Assembly: GCA_002715545.1 (NCBI GenBank)
Contig: PAZI01000056.1
Coordinates: forward strand, 1-34,665
DNA: 34,665 nt
From: Methanobacteriota archaeon
GTDB taxonomy: Archaea > Thermoplasmatota > Poseidoniia > Poseidoniales > SP79
Reading direction: 5' to 3'
The notes under the pieces were generated by a model. It was not told the DNA's origin. It searched no databases and worked only from the letters and a program-made list of their open reading frames with translations. The position numbers and the translations under genes are program-made. This document shows, piece after piece, positions 10,201 to 17,224 of this stretch (position 1 is its first letter; each line of letters starts with the position of its first letter).

Positions 10201-11560
10201 GTTCACCGACATTGGGGCCACCGACGGGGCGACTGTGGCATCTACAGGAGTTCTTGAAATTGACGAAGTTCTGGCAGCCACAGTACGATTGACACCCCCC
10301 CTACTACCTCCTATCGCAGGGTCAAGAGCGACTCTACCGATTGTCGTCACATCGCAACAGAATCCTTCTATCACTTGGTCTGAAGATATCTTGATCGAGA
10401 TTGAGGAAGCACATGTCATCGATGCTGGGCTTCTGACCACAATACCCGAAATGAAACCCAACGATGAGACCATTCTGGAACTCTACCTCCATAATCGTGG
10501 GAATACCGAAACAGTGGCGTCAATAAGTGAGCAACTTCCAGGTGGTTGGCGTTTAGACTTTGATAACTCCATCACCTTGCAAAGAAACGAGAACGTCACA
10601 GTTGAACTGAAATTGAAGGCTGGCGAACTGCCTCAAGAAGGAGACATGCGCATCACCATCTCCCATCAATCAACCACATTGGCAGATCTCACTACTCAGC
10701 TACTGCCCATGGGACATGCATCCTTCACATTCGATGCCCTGAGCATCGACGATGGACGTACCACCTTGGAAGAGGAGGACTTGCTCAACCTCCCGCACGG
10801 GAACGTCACACTACTCGACCTCATCCTCAGATATGATGGTCCCACATCTTGGCAACCGACCATCGTTCCAACATCAAATAATGACGATGTGACTGTTGAA
10901 TGTGAACAGATAGGAACCATTGACCCCGGCTCAGAGAGTAAAGTCTCCTGCCCTATTTACGTCATGCGACGAGCACAAGCAGGCGAGGAAGTATCCATCA
11001 CAATTCTGGCACAGAGCCCAAATCTCAACGTCACATATGATATCTCATTGATGACTGATCGCGTGCTTGAGGTGAGTTGGGGCGTGAAGATTCCGAATAC
11101 ATTGTTACTCAATCGAGAAGTCAGTATCGATATCGAGATGTTCAATGTGGGCCAGGGACCTATCCAAGGAATAGTGACTCCAACAGCGCCATTCGGATGG
11201 AATCTGACGCCTACGATGTTTGATGTCAGCTTAGACGTCGATGAGGATAGGATCCTGACAATCAAATTGACTCCTAACAGCAGGCCGGCAGCCCCCATTG
11301 TGGGTTTTCTTTTCTCGGCAGATGCTGGGGCAGAAGTCCTTGGAGGACAATTCACATTCAATATACCAACCCCACTATATGTTGACAATGAAGAGGGTGA
11401 AGAGGAAGTCGTTCAGGTTGTTGAAGCAGAGGATGTCTCGACACCAACACCACCATTGTCAATTGCCATCATCGGATTGCTGATCATGGCAGTCATTACA
11501 AGATTCAAGGAAGAGAGAGACCTAGAGAATGAATCGGCCCCCATGAACGAAGTAGAGTGA
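7250..11560 (+). CDS. Subtilisin-family (S8) serine protease, cell-surface anchored, with CARDB/NEW3 tail
   Basis: This encodes 1436 residues from the ATG at 7250. A signal peptide (residues 1-23) precedes a propeptide-like region to about 270 and an S8 catalytic domain (about 280-535). The triad is visible: Asp287 in the ADSGLD motif, His320 in HGTHVA, and Ser511 in SGTSMATPHAAG. The oxyanion Asn424 is in GND. Residues about 608-702 resemble the C-terminal jelly-roll of KP-43-type subtilases. A CARDB-like domain follows (about 707-815), then several NEW3/CARDB-like beta-sandwiches to about 1380. A short hydrophobic anchor (about 1400-1417) ends in Arg/Lys and an acidic tail. It should hydrolyse proteins outside the cell, either for nutrition or to process the neighbouring surface proteins; the sequence does not decide which. 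Its TGA overlaps a GTG in the frame of the next gene. Confidence 0.93.
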   Translation: MKRGRATCIVLLALLGATSSAAAENSAYEKLMQEPLNTQSEMGFNVDPNLINNLHPIVKEGELVHERNVEAWSLAGRWTPDGWDAGPFIEDDSSQSRQDLRMILVPNSFGLSEARKMIEDIVGAHVLEFLPPSGFLVRVEPYALPEVDTLFNGLPSQGVPIEVLIDPVLLDRMEIDEAIPVRIDGWRDQVYEAPMDEIIHDGTKWTLDGALAGIRVLNTPHDGRRDVLLNTNQIQYIAANPAVAWIQPQPQFGFGNNQATVHMNLNSVKTAFPTTLNGAGETIAVADSGLDADHGDFGSRVVGVVDAYGDRDTSDNHGGHGTHVACSAVGDGTRGSYPGTAPGADLYFQAMMRNSDGQLVGGSVHSLLTDGYNSGANIHTNSWGSQNVYGAYTSSSQDVDARTATYDSVSSGYQGLAVLFANGNDGSTSGTVGAPATAKNSISVGSHLNRGNWAPDSVAQTSSRGPTDDGRIKPDITAPGSKVRSCKAQEATDTSGSSWQNTWYVEYSGTSMATPHAAGASALVRQYLMDVGGRPSPQGALLKAMLILGAKDMGTQDIPNNSEGWGRIDLEQTLAPGNGRSVWVDDRSTLAEGQFSEYKVSVKEANKELKAVLVWSDYRSSTSASKNLVNDLDLEVIKPDGTTLLGNVFQNGRSQTGGNADRTNNVEVVLEKYAAVGTWTIRVRNHDNPGPYNQNFAVAIASSGAEEVLPDLLPVEDSLVVTDNVPERGMQTQIHVRIQNSANSVVEDVAVEVFADQTSIGTTSGLNLAAGGSGNLAWDWTPEVAGNITISVVIDPDGLIEEGDESNNDIAIVIPVADKGVRVSTDEAVKRLRTSESTITSWNLELFNSGLRETEAELETVGTIIHYPSGEPVAWSVNLNPTLFTLDPSQTEYATLTLLHPASPNPGTYVVTAMVTDLDENVEMRLHLSLIVDTIPDIDLDTPVGGLYASPIKNTSFSIELTNRGNAPQGYEIVLQPPSGWIVGFTDIGATDGATVASTGVLEIDEVLAATVRLTPPLLPPIAGSRATLPIVVTSQQNPSITWSEDILIEIEEAHVIDAGLLTTIPEMKPNDETILELYLHNRGNTETVASISEQLPGGWRLDFDNSITLQRNENVTVELKLKAGELPQEGDMRITISHQSTTLADLTTQLLPMGHASFTFDALSIDDGRTTLEEEDLLNLPHGNVTLLDLILRYDGPTSWQPTIVPTSNNDDVTVECEQIGTIDPGSESKVSCPIYVMRRAQAGEEVSITILAQSPNLNVTYDISLMTDRVLEVSWGVKIPNTLLLNREVSIDIEMFNVGQGPIQGIVTPTAPFGWNLTPTMFDVSLDVDEDRILTIKLTPNSRPAAPIVGFLFSADAGAEVLGGQFTFNIPTPLYVDNEEGEEEVVQVVEAEDVSTPTPPLSIAIIGLLIMAVITRFKEERDLENESAPMNEVE

Positions 11561-11565
11561 GTTTA

Positions 11566-14268
11566 ATGGATAACTATGAACTCTATCGAGCCATGAAAGG
11601 GCGATGTGTAGCTATCACGCTGCTGATGCTCATCATATCAACATCACCTGTGATCAGCGCTGCGCCAGCGACAGGGAGGCAAGGAGCTGCTGAAATTGCT
11701 ATTGAAACAACTCCCGCATCACAAACAGTGGATCGTGGCGAGGTGGCTGAATATGTCATCACTGTCACGAACCTTGGTGACCAACCAGCGTCGGTGACAT
11801 TGTCCACACGCGTCGATCAGCCTCCAAACACCTGCTCAGCGAATGTTGAACAGATACCACAACCAATCGAATCGGGAGAGTCAGCGGAAACAACGCTCTA
11901 TGTCAACATCACGACTTCTGCTGAAGTCGGTGCTGAATGTTTAGCAACAGTCACTGCAAATTCTGTCGGCGCCCAGCCAGTTGAGGTCGAAACCACGACG
12001 GTTGTCGGAGATGGTGAACCGAATAACTCGAATATCTTCGGCGTAACAATTACCGCGAAGAGGGATGAAATCAACAATGATGGGAGTGAGCAAGAAGTGT
12101 TCGAATTCACCGTTGAGAACACTGGTCAAGTCAATCAGAATGTGAGTTTAGAGGTCGCAGAAGAAAATTCAGAGACGGACGATGGAGAGATCTGTGACCA
12201 ATCTGGCCTAGATACTACATTGAGCGAGACTGTCATTGCAGTCGAGCGAGGGGAAGAAGAAACCGTGACTATGACCGTTGACATCCCCATGGGTTCGGAT
12301 TCTGGTCGGCACTGCTACCGTGTCACTGCAACAGTGGTCGGAGACCCCTCCCAAGAAGCAAAGGATTCTGCAGATGTGTCCTTGGTCATACCACCTATTC
12401 ACGAATGCACTGCATCTGTGACGCCAAGTTCAGTCGAGCTAAGCCCAGGAGAGCACCAAAGTGCTCGATTGACACTTACAAACACGGGGAATGAACCTTG
12501 GACGATTGGTTTCAGAGCTAATCCAAGTACTCACGCTTCGCTACAAGATGATCCAACAAAACAATTGGATCTAAACGGCCAAGTGAACTTTGATATTGAT
12601 ATCGTCCTACCTGAGGATTCAACTGGTCAAGCCGGTAGTACTGTGACTGTTAGTCTCATGGGAACTGAGGATTCAAAGAAGGTATGCGATGCTGTCGCTA
12701 CAATCACGATTGGTCGCTCATATGGTGGCGATATTGGATTGAGTGACACGCTCATTGACGGGGCACAGCCTAATTCGACACAGACAGTGACTATCTCAGT
12801 AACCAATACCGGTAATGGTCAAGACACATATTACTTGACAATCGAACCCAAGCCTGATTCCGATACTGAAGCTTGGTCAACGCCTATTCTCTCAGAAACT
12901 AGTGTAGAGGTTGAACCAAATCAACAGAAACAACTCACTGCTGAATTCACCGTACCAGGCGACTCCATTGCAGGAATCGATGTAGGGTGGGTGATCATCA
13001 TCAAATCAGAAGGGGTTGAACGCGATAGAGAAGATGTTGTATTCCAAGTTGCAAAAGTGCGCTCCGTTGTACTGGATATAGCCTACGATGGAGCCGACCA
13101 GCAAGTCGGGCGCAGAGATTCTGAAGTGCGCTTCCCATTGCTTCTTCGCAATACGGGAAACGATGTCGACACGATCACACTATCCGATGAATATGTGGAC
13201 AAGACGACTGAAGAGGATTGGCCAATTCGATATGTCGATGAGAATGACAAAGATATCGAGAACAATGCCGTGACCATGGACCCATTCTCACAAATTCAAT
13301 TCTATGCAGTTGTTAGTCTGGAAGGTGGAGGACGGGGTGATGCTGCTACATATCGTGTCACTGCTACCAGCATTGAGCGCACAATCAAGAGTAGCATCAC
13401 CATCCGCCTTGAAGTTGACAACAATGAGTATTCAATGGCTCTCATCTACCCACAAGAAAATGCCACTGACCGACAGAGTGCTACGTTCGCTCCAGGTCAA
13501 CAAATGACATGGCCCATCATGCTCACTAACACAGGTGACGCAGATGACATGGCCAGAGTAACGGTGTCTGGTGGAGCAGAGGGTCTGAATGCGGTCGTAA
13601 GGTTCGCAAACGGCACTGCAATCGAAAGTGACGGGGCATCCGTTGAATTAGAAGAGGGTGAGACACTCGACCTCTCGCTTGTCATCACCGCTTCTGAAGA
13701 AGCACTTTCAGGAACAAGTTCAGTGGTGACCATACGCGCATGGTCTCAGAAAAATACAGGCTTGGTAGCTCAAGTTACGCTCACGGCAAAAGTTGAGATC
13801 ATCAAGGACGTCATCTTTGAATTTGAGGATGGGCAGAATCTGGATGTGGGAGATAGAGGCCGGGTTGATGTGAGTTTCTCAATCACGAATCGAGGAAACA
13901 TGGACGAACAGATGGTCATGTTCGCTTCAGAACCAATTCGTGGGTGGTCAATTGTAGTGTATAATGAAGAAAATGAGCTCATCACCATGGATGAAACATT
14001 CACTATTGAAGCGGGAAGTACAATCAATTTCACGGCTCGAGTCAGCCCCCCTCAAAATCTCGTTGTCTCTGAGAATCTTGAGATTACCATGACGTTGCAA
14101 TTCGAGGGGTTGGATAAGGTCGGCGCACAGCACCTTGCCTTTACCGTTTCAGCGGAACCTGTAGAGGAATCACTGCCGTTTCCACTCACACTACCTGCAC
14201 TTATTCTGGGCCTTGTCATGGTTGCTTCATTACGCCGAAGGATGCTTCTGGAGAACGATGACACATAG
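11566..14268 (+). CDS. Anchored surface protein made of repeated NEW3/CARDB-like domains
   Basis: This encodes 900 residues from the ATG at 11566. An in-frame GTG at 11557 overlaps the protease stop, and an ATG at 11593 sits directly before the signal peptide; both are possible starts. After the signal peptide (hydrophobic core about residues 15-30) come seven or so beta-sandwich units. Each carries the 'TxTNTGN' turn typical of NEW3/CARDB-like domains, for example near residues 65, 190, 305, 425, 535, 655 and 775. A C-terminal hydrophobic segment (about 874-890) is followed by Arg-Arg-Arg and a short acidic tail. No enzyme motif is present. It probably acts as a surface scaffold, adhesin or binding partner of the preceding protease, whose tail uses the same domain type. 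It is the last gene of the surface block. Confidence 0.82.
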   Translation: MDNYELYRAMKGRCVAITLLMLIISTSPVISAAPATGRQGAAEIAIETTPASQTVDRGEVAEYVITVTNLGDQPASVTLSTRVDQPPNTCSANVEQIPQPIESGESAETTLYVNITTSAEVGAECLATVTANSVGAQPVEVETTTVVGDGEPNNSNIFGVTITAKRDEINNDGSEQEVFEFTVENTGQVNQNVSLEVAEENSETDDGEICDQSGLDTTLSETVIAVERGEEETVTMTVDIPMGSDSGRHCYRVTATVVGDPSQEAKDSADVSLVIPPIHECTASVTPSSVELSPGEHQSARLTLTNTGNEPWTIGFRANPSTHASLQDDPTKQLDLNGQVNFDIDIVLPEDSTGQAGSTVTVSLMGTEDSKKVCDAVATITIGRSYGGDIGLSDTLIDGAQPNSTQTVTISVTNTGNGQDTYYLTIEPKPDSDTEAWSTPILSETSVEVEPNQQKQLTAEFTVPGDSIAGIDVGWVIIIKSEGVERDREDVVFQVAKVRSVVLDIAYDGADQQVGRRDSEVRFPLLLRNTGNDVDTITLSDEYVDKTTEEDWPIRYVDENDKDIENNAVTMDPFSQIQFYAVVSLEGGGRGDAATYRVTATSIERTIKSSITIRLEVDNNEYSMALIYPQENATDRQSATFAPGQQMTWPIMLTNTGDADDMARVTVSGGAEGLNAVVRFANGTAIESDGASVELEEGETLDLSLVITASEEALSGTSSVVTIRAWSQKNTGLVAQVTLTAKVEIIKDVIFEFEDGQNLDVGDRGRVDVSFSITNRGNMDEQMVMFASEPIRGWSIVVYNEENELITMDETFTIEAGSTINFTARVSPPQNLVVSENLEITMTLQFEGLDKVGAQHLAFTVSAEPVEESLPFPLTLPALILGLVMVASLRRRMLLENDDT

Positions 14269-14308
14269 TCACCCTTATCCATGCGCTACCAGTGGGGGTG
14301 AACAGACC

Positions 14309-14340
14309 CTTCAAAGGGAGTGGTTCTTCAAAGGGAGTGG
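14309..14340 (+). repeat. Tandem 15-base direct repeat before nuoA
   Basis: The sequence CTTCAAAGGGAGTGG occurs twice, at 14309-14323 and 14326-14340, separated by two bases. Each copy contains a Shine-Dalgarno-like AAAGGGAG. The second copy is correctly placed for the GTG at 14346. The gap from 14269 to 14345 holds nothing else recognisable, and no convincing TATA element. Confidence 0.7.
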
Positions 14341-14345
14341 TACAT

Positions 14346-14798
14346 GTGTCGGGAGTGGCTCATGACTACATCGGCGTTGGAATGCTCATCATCATCGGCA
14401 TAGGTTTCCCAATCGTCTCCTTCATTATGAATCGGCTATTCAGACCGATGCCAGACCGAGATAATCCCAATATCACACGAACATACTTCCAAGAGGGGTA
14501 CGAAGTCGATCACAGCAACTACCCTCGACGCCTCACAACGTATGAATGTGGTTCAGATCCTATTGGCGAGGCACAGATTCAGTTTCACTTCCAATACTAC
14601 TGGTACGCACTTATCTTCCTCGTCTTCGACGTCGCCTTCATGTTCATTGCACTCGGTGGAATGCTGACTGTCGAGGGAGCTGATCAACAAACGATTCAAT
14701 TGGCCGTCTCGGGAGCAGTGTCACTTTTGTTCTTCTTCGCCATCACGTCGCTCGGCGTCTGGCATGTATTCCGTAAGCGAGGAAAAATCTACATCTGA
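14346..14798 (+). CDS. nuoA: NADH-quinone oxidoreductase-like complex I subunit A
   Basis: NuoA is a small membrane subunit of complex I near the quinone channel. From the GTG at 14346 it has 150 residues, slightly more than the usual 120-140. The first membrane helix is followed by a loop with the conserved YECG motif. Two more helices follow, and the first of these contains the conserved Phe-Asp-Val segment (YALIFLVFDVAFM). In-frame starts also exist at 14292, 14298 and 14355. I chose 14346 because AAGGGAG lies 8 bases upstream and the protein then begins near the first helix. It is the first gene of a twelve-gene complex I operon, and its stop TGA is part of the ribosome binding site of nuoB. 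Confidence 0.9.
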   Translation: MSGVAHDYIGVGMLIIIGIGFPIVSFIMNRLFRPMPDRDNPNITRTYFQEGYEVDHSNYPRRLTTYECGSDPIGEAQIQFHFQYYWYALIFLVFDVAFMFIALGGMLTVEGADQQTIQLAVSGAVSLLFFFAITSLGVWHVFRKRGKIYI

Positions 14799-14807
14799 GG
14801 GTTGAAG

Positions 14808-15398
14808 ATGTCAGAGGAAGAGAATAATTTCACTACATTCAATAGCCGCGGACTCATTGACGTCGTCGCAGGCGTCACAGATGAGGCTCTCAAGGCAACT
14901 AAATTGAAGCAATTCATCGGAGTCCTTGCGGGACGTCTGTTCAATTGGGGACAGAGAAAGTCGCTATATCCCTTGCATCTGGGAATCAAGTGCTGTGCTA
15001 TCGAAATGGGAGCATCTGCTGGACCTCGTTTCGATGCAGAACGTTTTGGGGTGTTCTTTCGATCCACTCCAAGACAGTGCGACGTCATGCTTGTTAATGG
15101 TCCAATTTCAAAGAAATTCGCCGATCCCATCGTCCGTCTATGGGAACAGATGCCGGAGCCTAAATGGTGCATTGCAATGGGAGAATGTGCAATTTCAGGA
15201 GGGCCATATTTCCAATCTTACAATATCCTCGAAGGGGTCGATACAGTCATTCCAGTCGACGTGTACATCCCTGGATGTCCACCGAGACCTGAAGCATTGA
15301 TCGATGGATTCGCCAAACTTCGGCAGAAAATCATGATGATAGGAACCGGCAAGCCAGAGGCATCCGGAGAAGGACCGATACTAGTAGGAGAGGACTGA
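14808..15398 (+). CDS. nuoB: Complex I subunit B, N2 iron-sulfur cluster carrier
   Basis: NuoB carries the terminal [4Fe-4S] cluster N2, which hands electrons to quinone. The 196 residues include the four expected cysteines: adjacent Cys62-Cys63 in KCCAIEM, Cys127 in GECA, and Cys157 in GCPPRPE. The N-terminal 55 residues are variable, as in other members. An in-frame TTG at 14802 is possible, but the ATG at 14808 has GAGGG seven bases upstream. It is followed directly by nuoC with no spacer, which suggests coupled translation. All metal-binding residues are present, so it should be functional. Confidence 0.96.
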   Translation: MSEEENNFTTFNSRGLIDVVAGVTDEALKATKLKQFIGVLAGRLFNWGQRKSLYPLHLGIKCCAIEMGASAGPRFDAERFGVFFRSTPRQCDVMLVNGPISKKFADPIVRLWEQMPEPKWCIAMGECAISGGPYFQSYNILEGVDTVIPVDVYIPGCPPRPEALIDGFAKLRQKIMMIGTGKPEASGEGPILVGED

Positions 15399-16067
15399 AT
15401 GGCAGTCTCCCTGAGCCAAGCGTCCAATGAAGCCAGCGCCAAGGCATTGCTCAGTGCCACTGAGAAGCGATTCGGAGGAACAGGAATCGAAGTGACAACA
15501 AAGAAGCATGCTGGAGGCAAACACAATCACACATACCTGACGATGACTGTCCCCCCCCAGCACCTCAAATCTCTAGCCAAGTGGCTCAAGCATGAGCAGA
15601 ATGTTGATCTCTGCTCTCTCATCACTGGCGTTCACTGGCCTGCGAAGGCACCTGAACAAGAATGGGAGGTCGTCTATCATCTCGTCCGCACAACGGTTCG
15701 CAATCCACCCGCGGTCGAAGGGAAACAGACTGTCGGCCTTCGTGTCGACTACAACGCATTACCTCCCGAGCAAACACCACTGGAAATAGAACTCCATGTA
15801 CTGTTACCAAGTGATTCACCCGTTGTAGATAGCGTACAGGACATTTGGCCATCAGCCAGTTGGAATGAAAAAGAGACGTGGGACTTAGTAGGAATCGAAT
15901 TCTCGGGCCATAAGAACCTGCATCGGGTTCTGTTACCTGCCGACACACCTGTAGGATATCATCCACTTCAAAAACAGCACAAGATCAGATATCACGATTT
16001 CAACGAGATGTATGACGATCCACAGGGATTCGGTAGGAAACCTGTCGACAAAGACCTAGTCAAGTGA
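15399..16067 (+). CDS. nuoC: Complex I subunit C (30 kDa type)
   Basis: NuoC is a peripheral subunit of the connecting module that packs on NuoD and NuoB. The 222 residues end with the family signature: W(N)EKETWDLVGIEF, then GHKNLHRVLLP and a GYHPLQK stretch, equivalent to the usual 'EREAYDMFGI...GHPDLRRIL'. The first ~45 residues are Lys/Ala-rich and poorly conserved. It is separate from nuoD, unlike the NuoCD fusion of enterobacteria. The ATG immediately follows the nuoB stop. A run of eight C lies at 15551-15558 inside the gene; the frame is intact across it. Confidence 0.93.
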   Translation: MAVSLSQASNEASAKALLSATEKRFGGTGIEVTTKKHAGGKHNHTYLTMTVPPQHLKSLAKWLKHEQNVDLCSLITGVHWPAKAPEQEWEVVYHLVRTTVRNPPAVEGKQTVGLRVDYNALPPEQTPLEIELHVLLPSDSPVVDSVQDIWPSASWNEKETWDLVGIEFSGHKNLHRVLLPADTPVGYHPLQKQHKIRYHDFNEMYDDPQGFGRKPVDKDLVK

Positions 16068-16073
16068 GGAGGG
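16066..16073 (+). promoter_or_regulatory. Strong ribosome binding site of nuoD
   Basis: GAGGAGGG lies within the nuoC stop region, about six bases before the ATG at 16079. It decides that start over the in-frame GTG at 16064, which overlaps the nuoC stop. Confidence 0.6.
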
Positions 16074-16078
16074 AAAAC

Positions 16079-17215
16079 ATGGCAGAAATGTGGATAACAA
16101 TGGGGCCCCAACACCCCATGACCCATGGCCTGTGGACCCTACGCGTCAAAGTAGATGGAGAAATCGTCACGGACAGCGAGCCTGAATTAGGATTCATCCA
16201 TCGTGGGGTCGAGAAAATCTGCGAATCAAGAGATTTCACACAAATTACACCATACTGCGACAGATTATGCTATGTCTCTGCAAACACTTGGGCTCAAGCC
16301 TACGTATACGCCGCAGAGGACCTACTCGAAGTCGAAGTCCCCGAACGAGCTGAATACATTCGACTGATTGCTGTAGAGATACAACGCATCGCTAGCCACT
16401 TGATGTGGCTCGGCGCCTACACGCCAGATGTGGGTAACCTCACAGTCTTCTTGTATTGTTGGAGAGACCGAGAGATGTTTGTCGATCTCCTACAAGAGCT
16501 AGGAGGTTCTCGCCTTCACTACAATTTCCCACGCATCGGTGGCGTGAAGAGAGACCTTCCGATAGGTTTCGCTCAGAGAGCTCGAGCCAAAATCAACATC
16601 TTCTTTGAGCGCTTACGTGAATACGAAAGAATGTTGGATGAATCAACGATTTTTCTCGTTCGCACCCAAGATATAGGCTGCACTAAGGCCGAGGAGATGA
16701 TTGCCCACGGAGTCACGGGGCCGAATCTTCGTGCTGGAGGAGTGAATTATGATATTCGTCAAGCGAATCCCTACAGCGTTTACGAAGAACTCGATTGGGA
16801 ACCTGCCGTTGAATCACCATCAATCAAAGGTGGCGATTCCTATGACCGTTACAGAGTTCGCATGGAAGAGATGAGGCAATCTGCAAACATGGTGTTGGAA
16901 GCTCTTGATAAGATTCCGGGGGGTGCTGAAACTCACCACGCACATGACGATCCTGCCATTCTTGCCAAAGCACCGGTGCGGGCCCCAGAAGGTGCATCCA
17001 GCATTCACCGATTTGAAGACAGCAGAGGTGAAGCTGCATTCCATATCATCGGTGGTGGTGAACAACGGGGGAAGTACCCATATCGAATATCCATCCGCTC
17101 ACCGATGTTCATCACCATACCATATGTGACAAAGGTGCTCATAGGTCACAAGATTGCTGACATCCCTGCCATCTTCGGGTCGTTCGACCCCTGTATCGGA
17201 GAGACCGATAGGTGA
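16079..17215 (+). CDS. nuoD: Complex I subunit D (49 kDa type), quinone-site subunit
   Basis: NuoD forms most of the quinone-reduction pocket next to cluster N2. The 378 residues match the usual ~380-410. The N-terminus shows GPQHPMTHG with His12 and His16, followed by FIHRGVEK at 39-46 and DRLCYVS with Tyr65. By family knowledge, one histidine of the HPxTHG loop and this tyrosine are the quinone head-group ligands. The C-terminus ends with the normal GSFDPCIGETDR. No NiFe-hydrogenase cysteines (CxxC pairs) are present, so this is an Nuo/Fpo-type subunit and not a hydrogenase large subunit. The next gene starts 9 bases downstream after a GAGGTGAG site. Confidence 0.96.
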   Translation: MAEMWITMGPQHPMTHGLWTLRVKVDGEIVTDSEPELGFIHRGVEKICESRDFTQITPYCDRLCYVSANTWAQAYVYAAEDLLEVEVPERAEYIRLIAVEIQRIASHLMWLGAYTPDVGNLTVFLYCWRDREMFVDLLQELGGSRLHYNFPRIGGVKRDLPIGFAQRARAKINIFFERLREYERMLDESTIFLVRTQDIGCTKAEEMIAHGVTGPNLRAGGVNYDIRQANPYSVYEELDWEPAVESPSIKGGDSYDRYRVRMEEMRQSANMVLEALDKIPGGAETHHAHDDPAILAKAPVRAPEGASSIHRFEDSRGEAAFHIIGGGEQRGKYPYRISIRSPMFITIPYVTKVLIGHKIADIPAIFGSFDPCIGETDR

Positions 17216-17224
17216 GGTGAGAGT

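Noticed and set aside
15551..15558. Run of eight C in nuoC as a possible frameshift site
   Set aside because: The nuoC frame is continuous on both sides and the C-terminal family motifs are in frame, so no programmed or erroneous shift is needed.
16079..17215. NiFe-hydrogenase large subunit instead of NuoD
   Set aside because: The N- and C-terminal CxxC pairs that bind the NiFe centre are missing, and the gene sits in a nuoA-N order with quinone-site residues.
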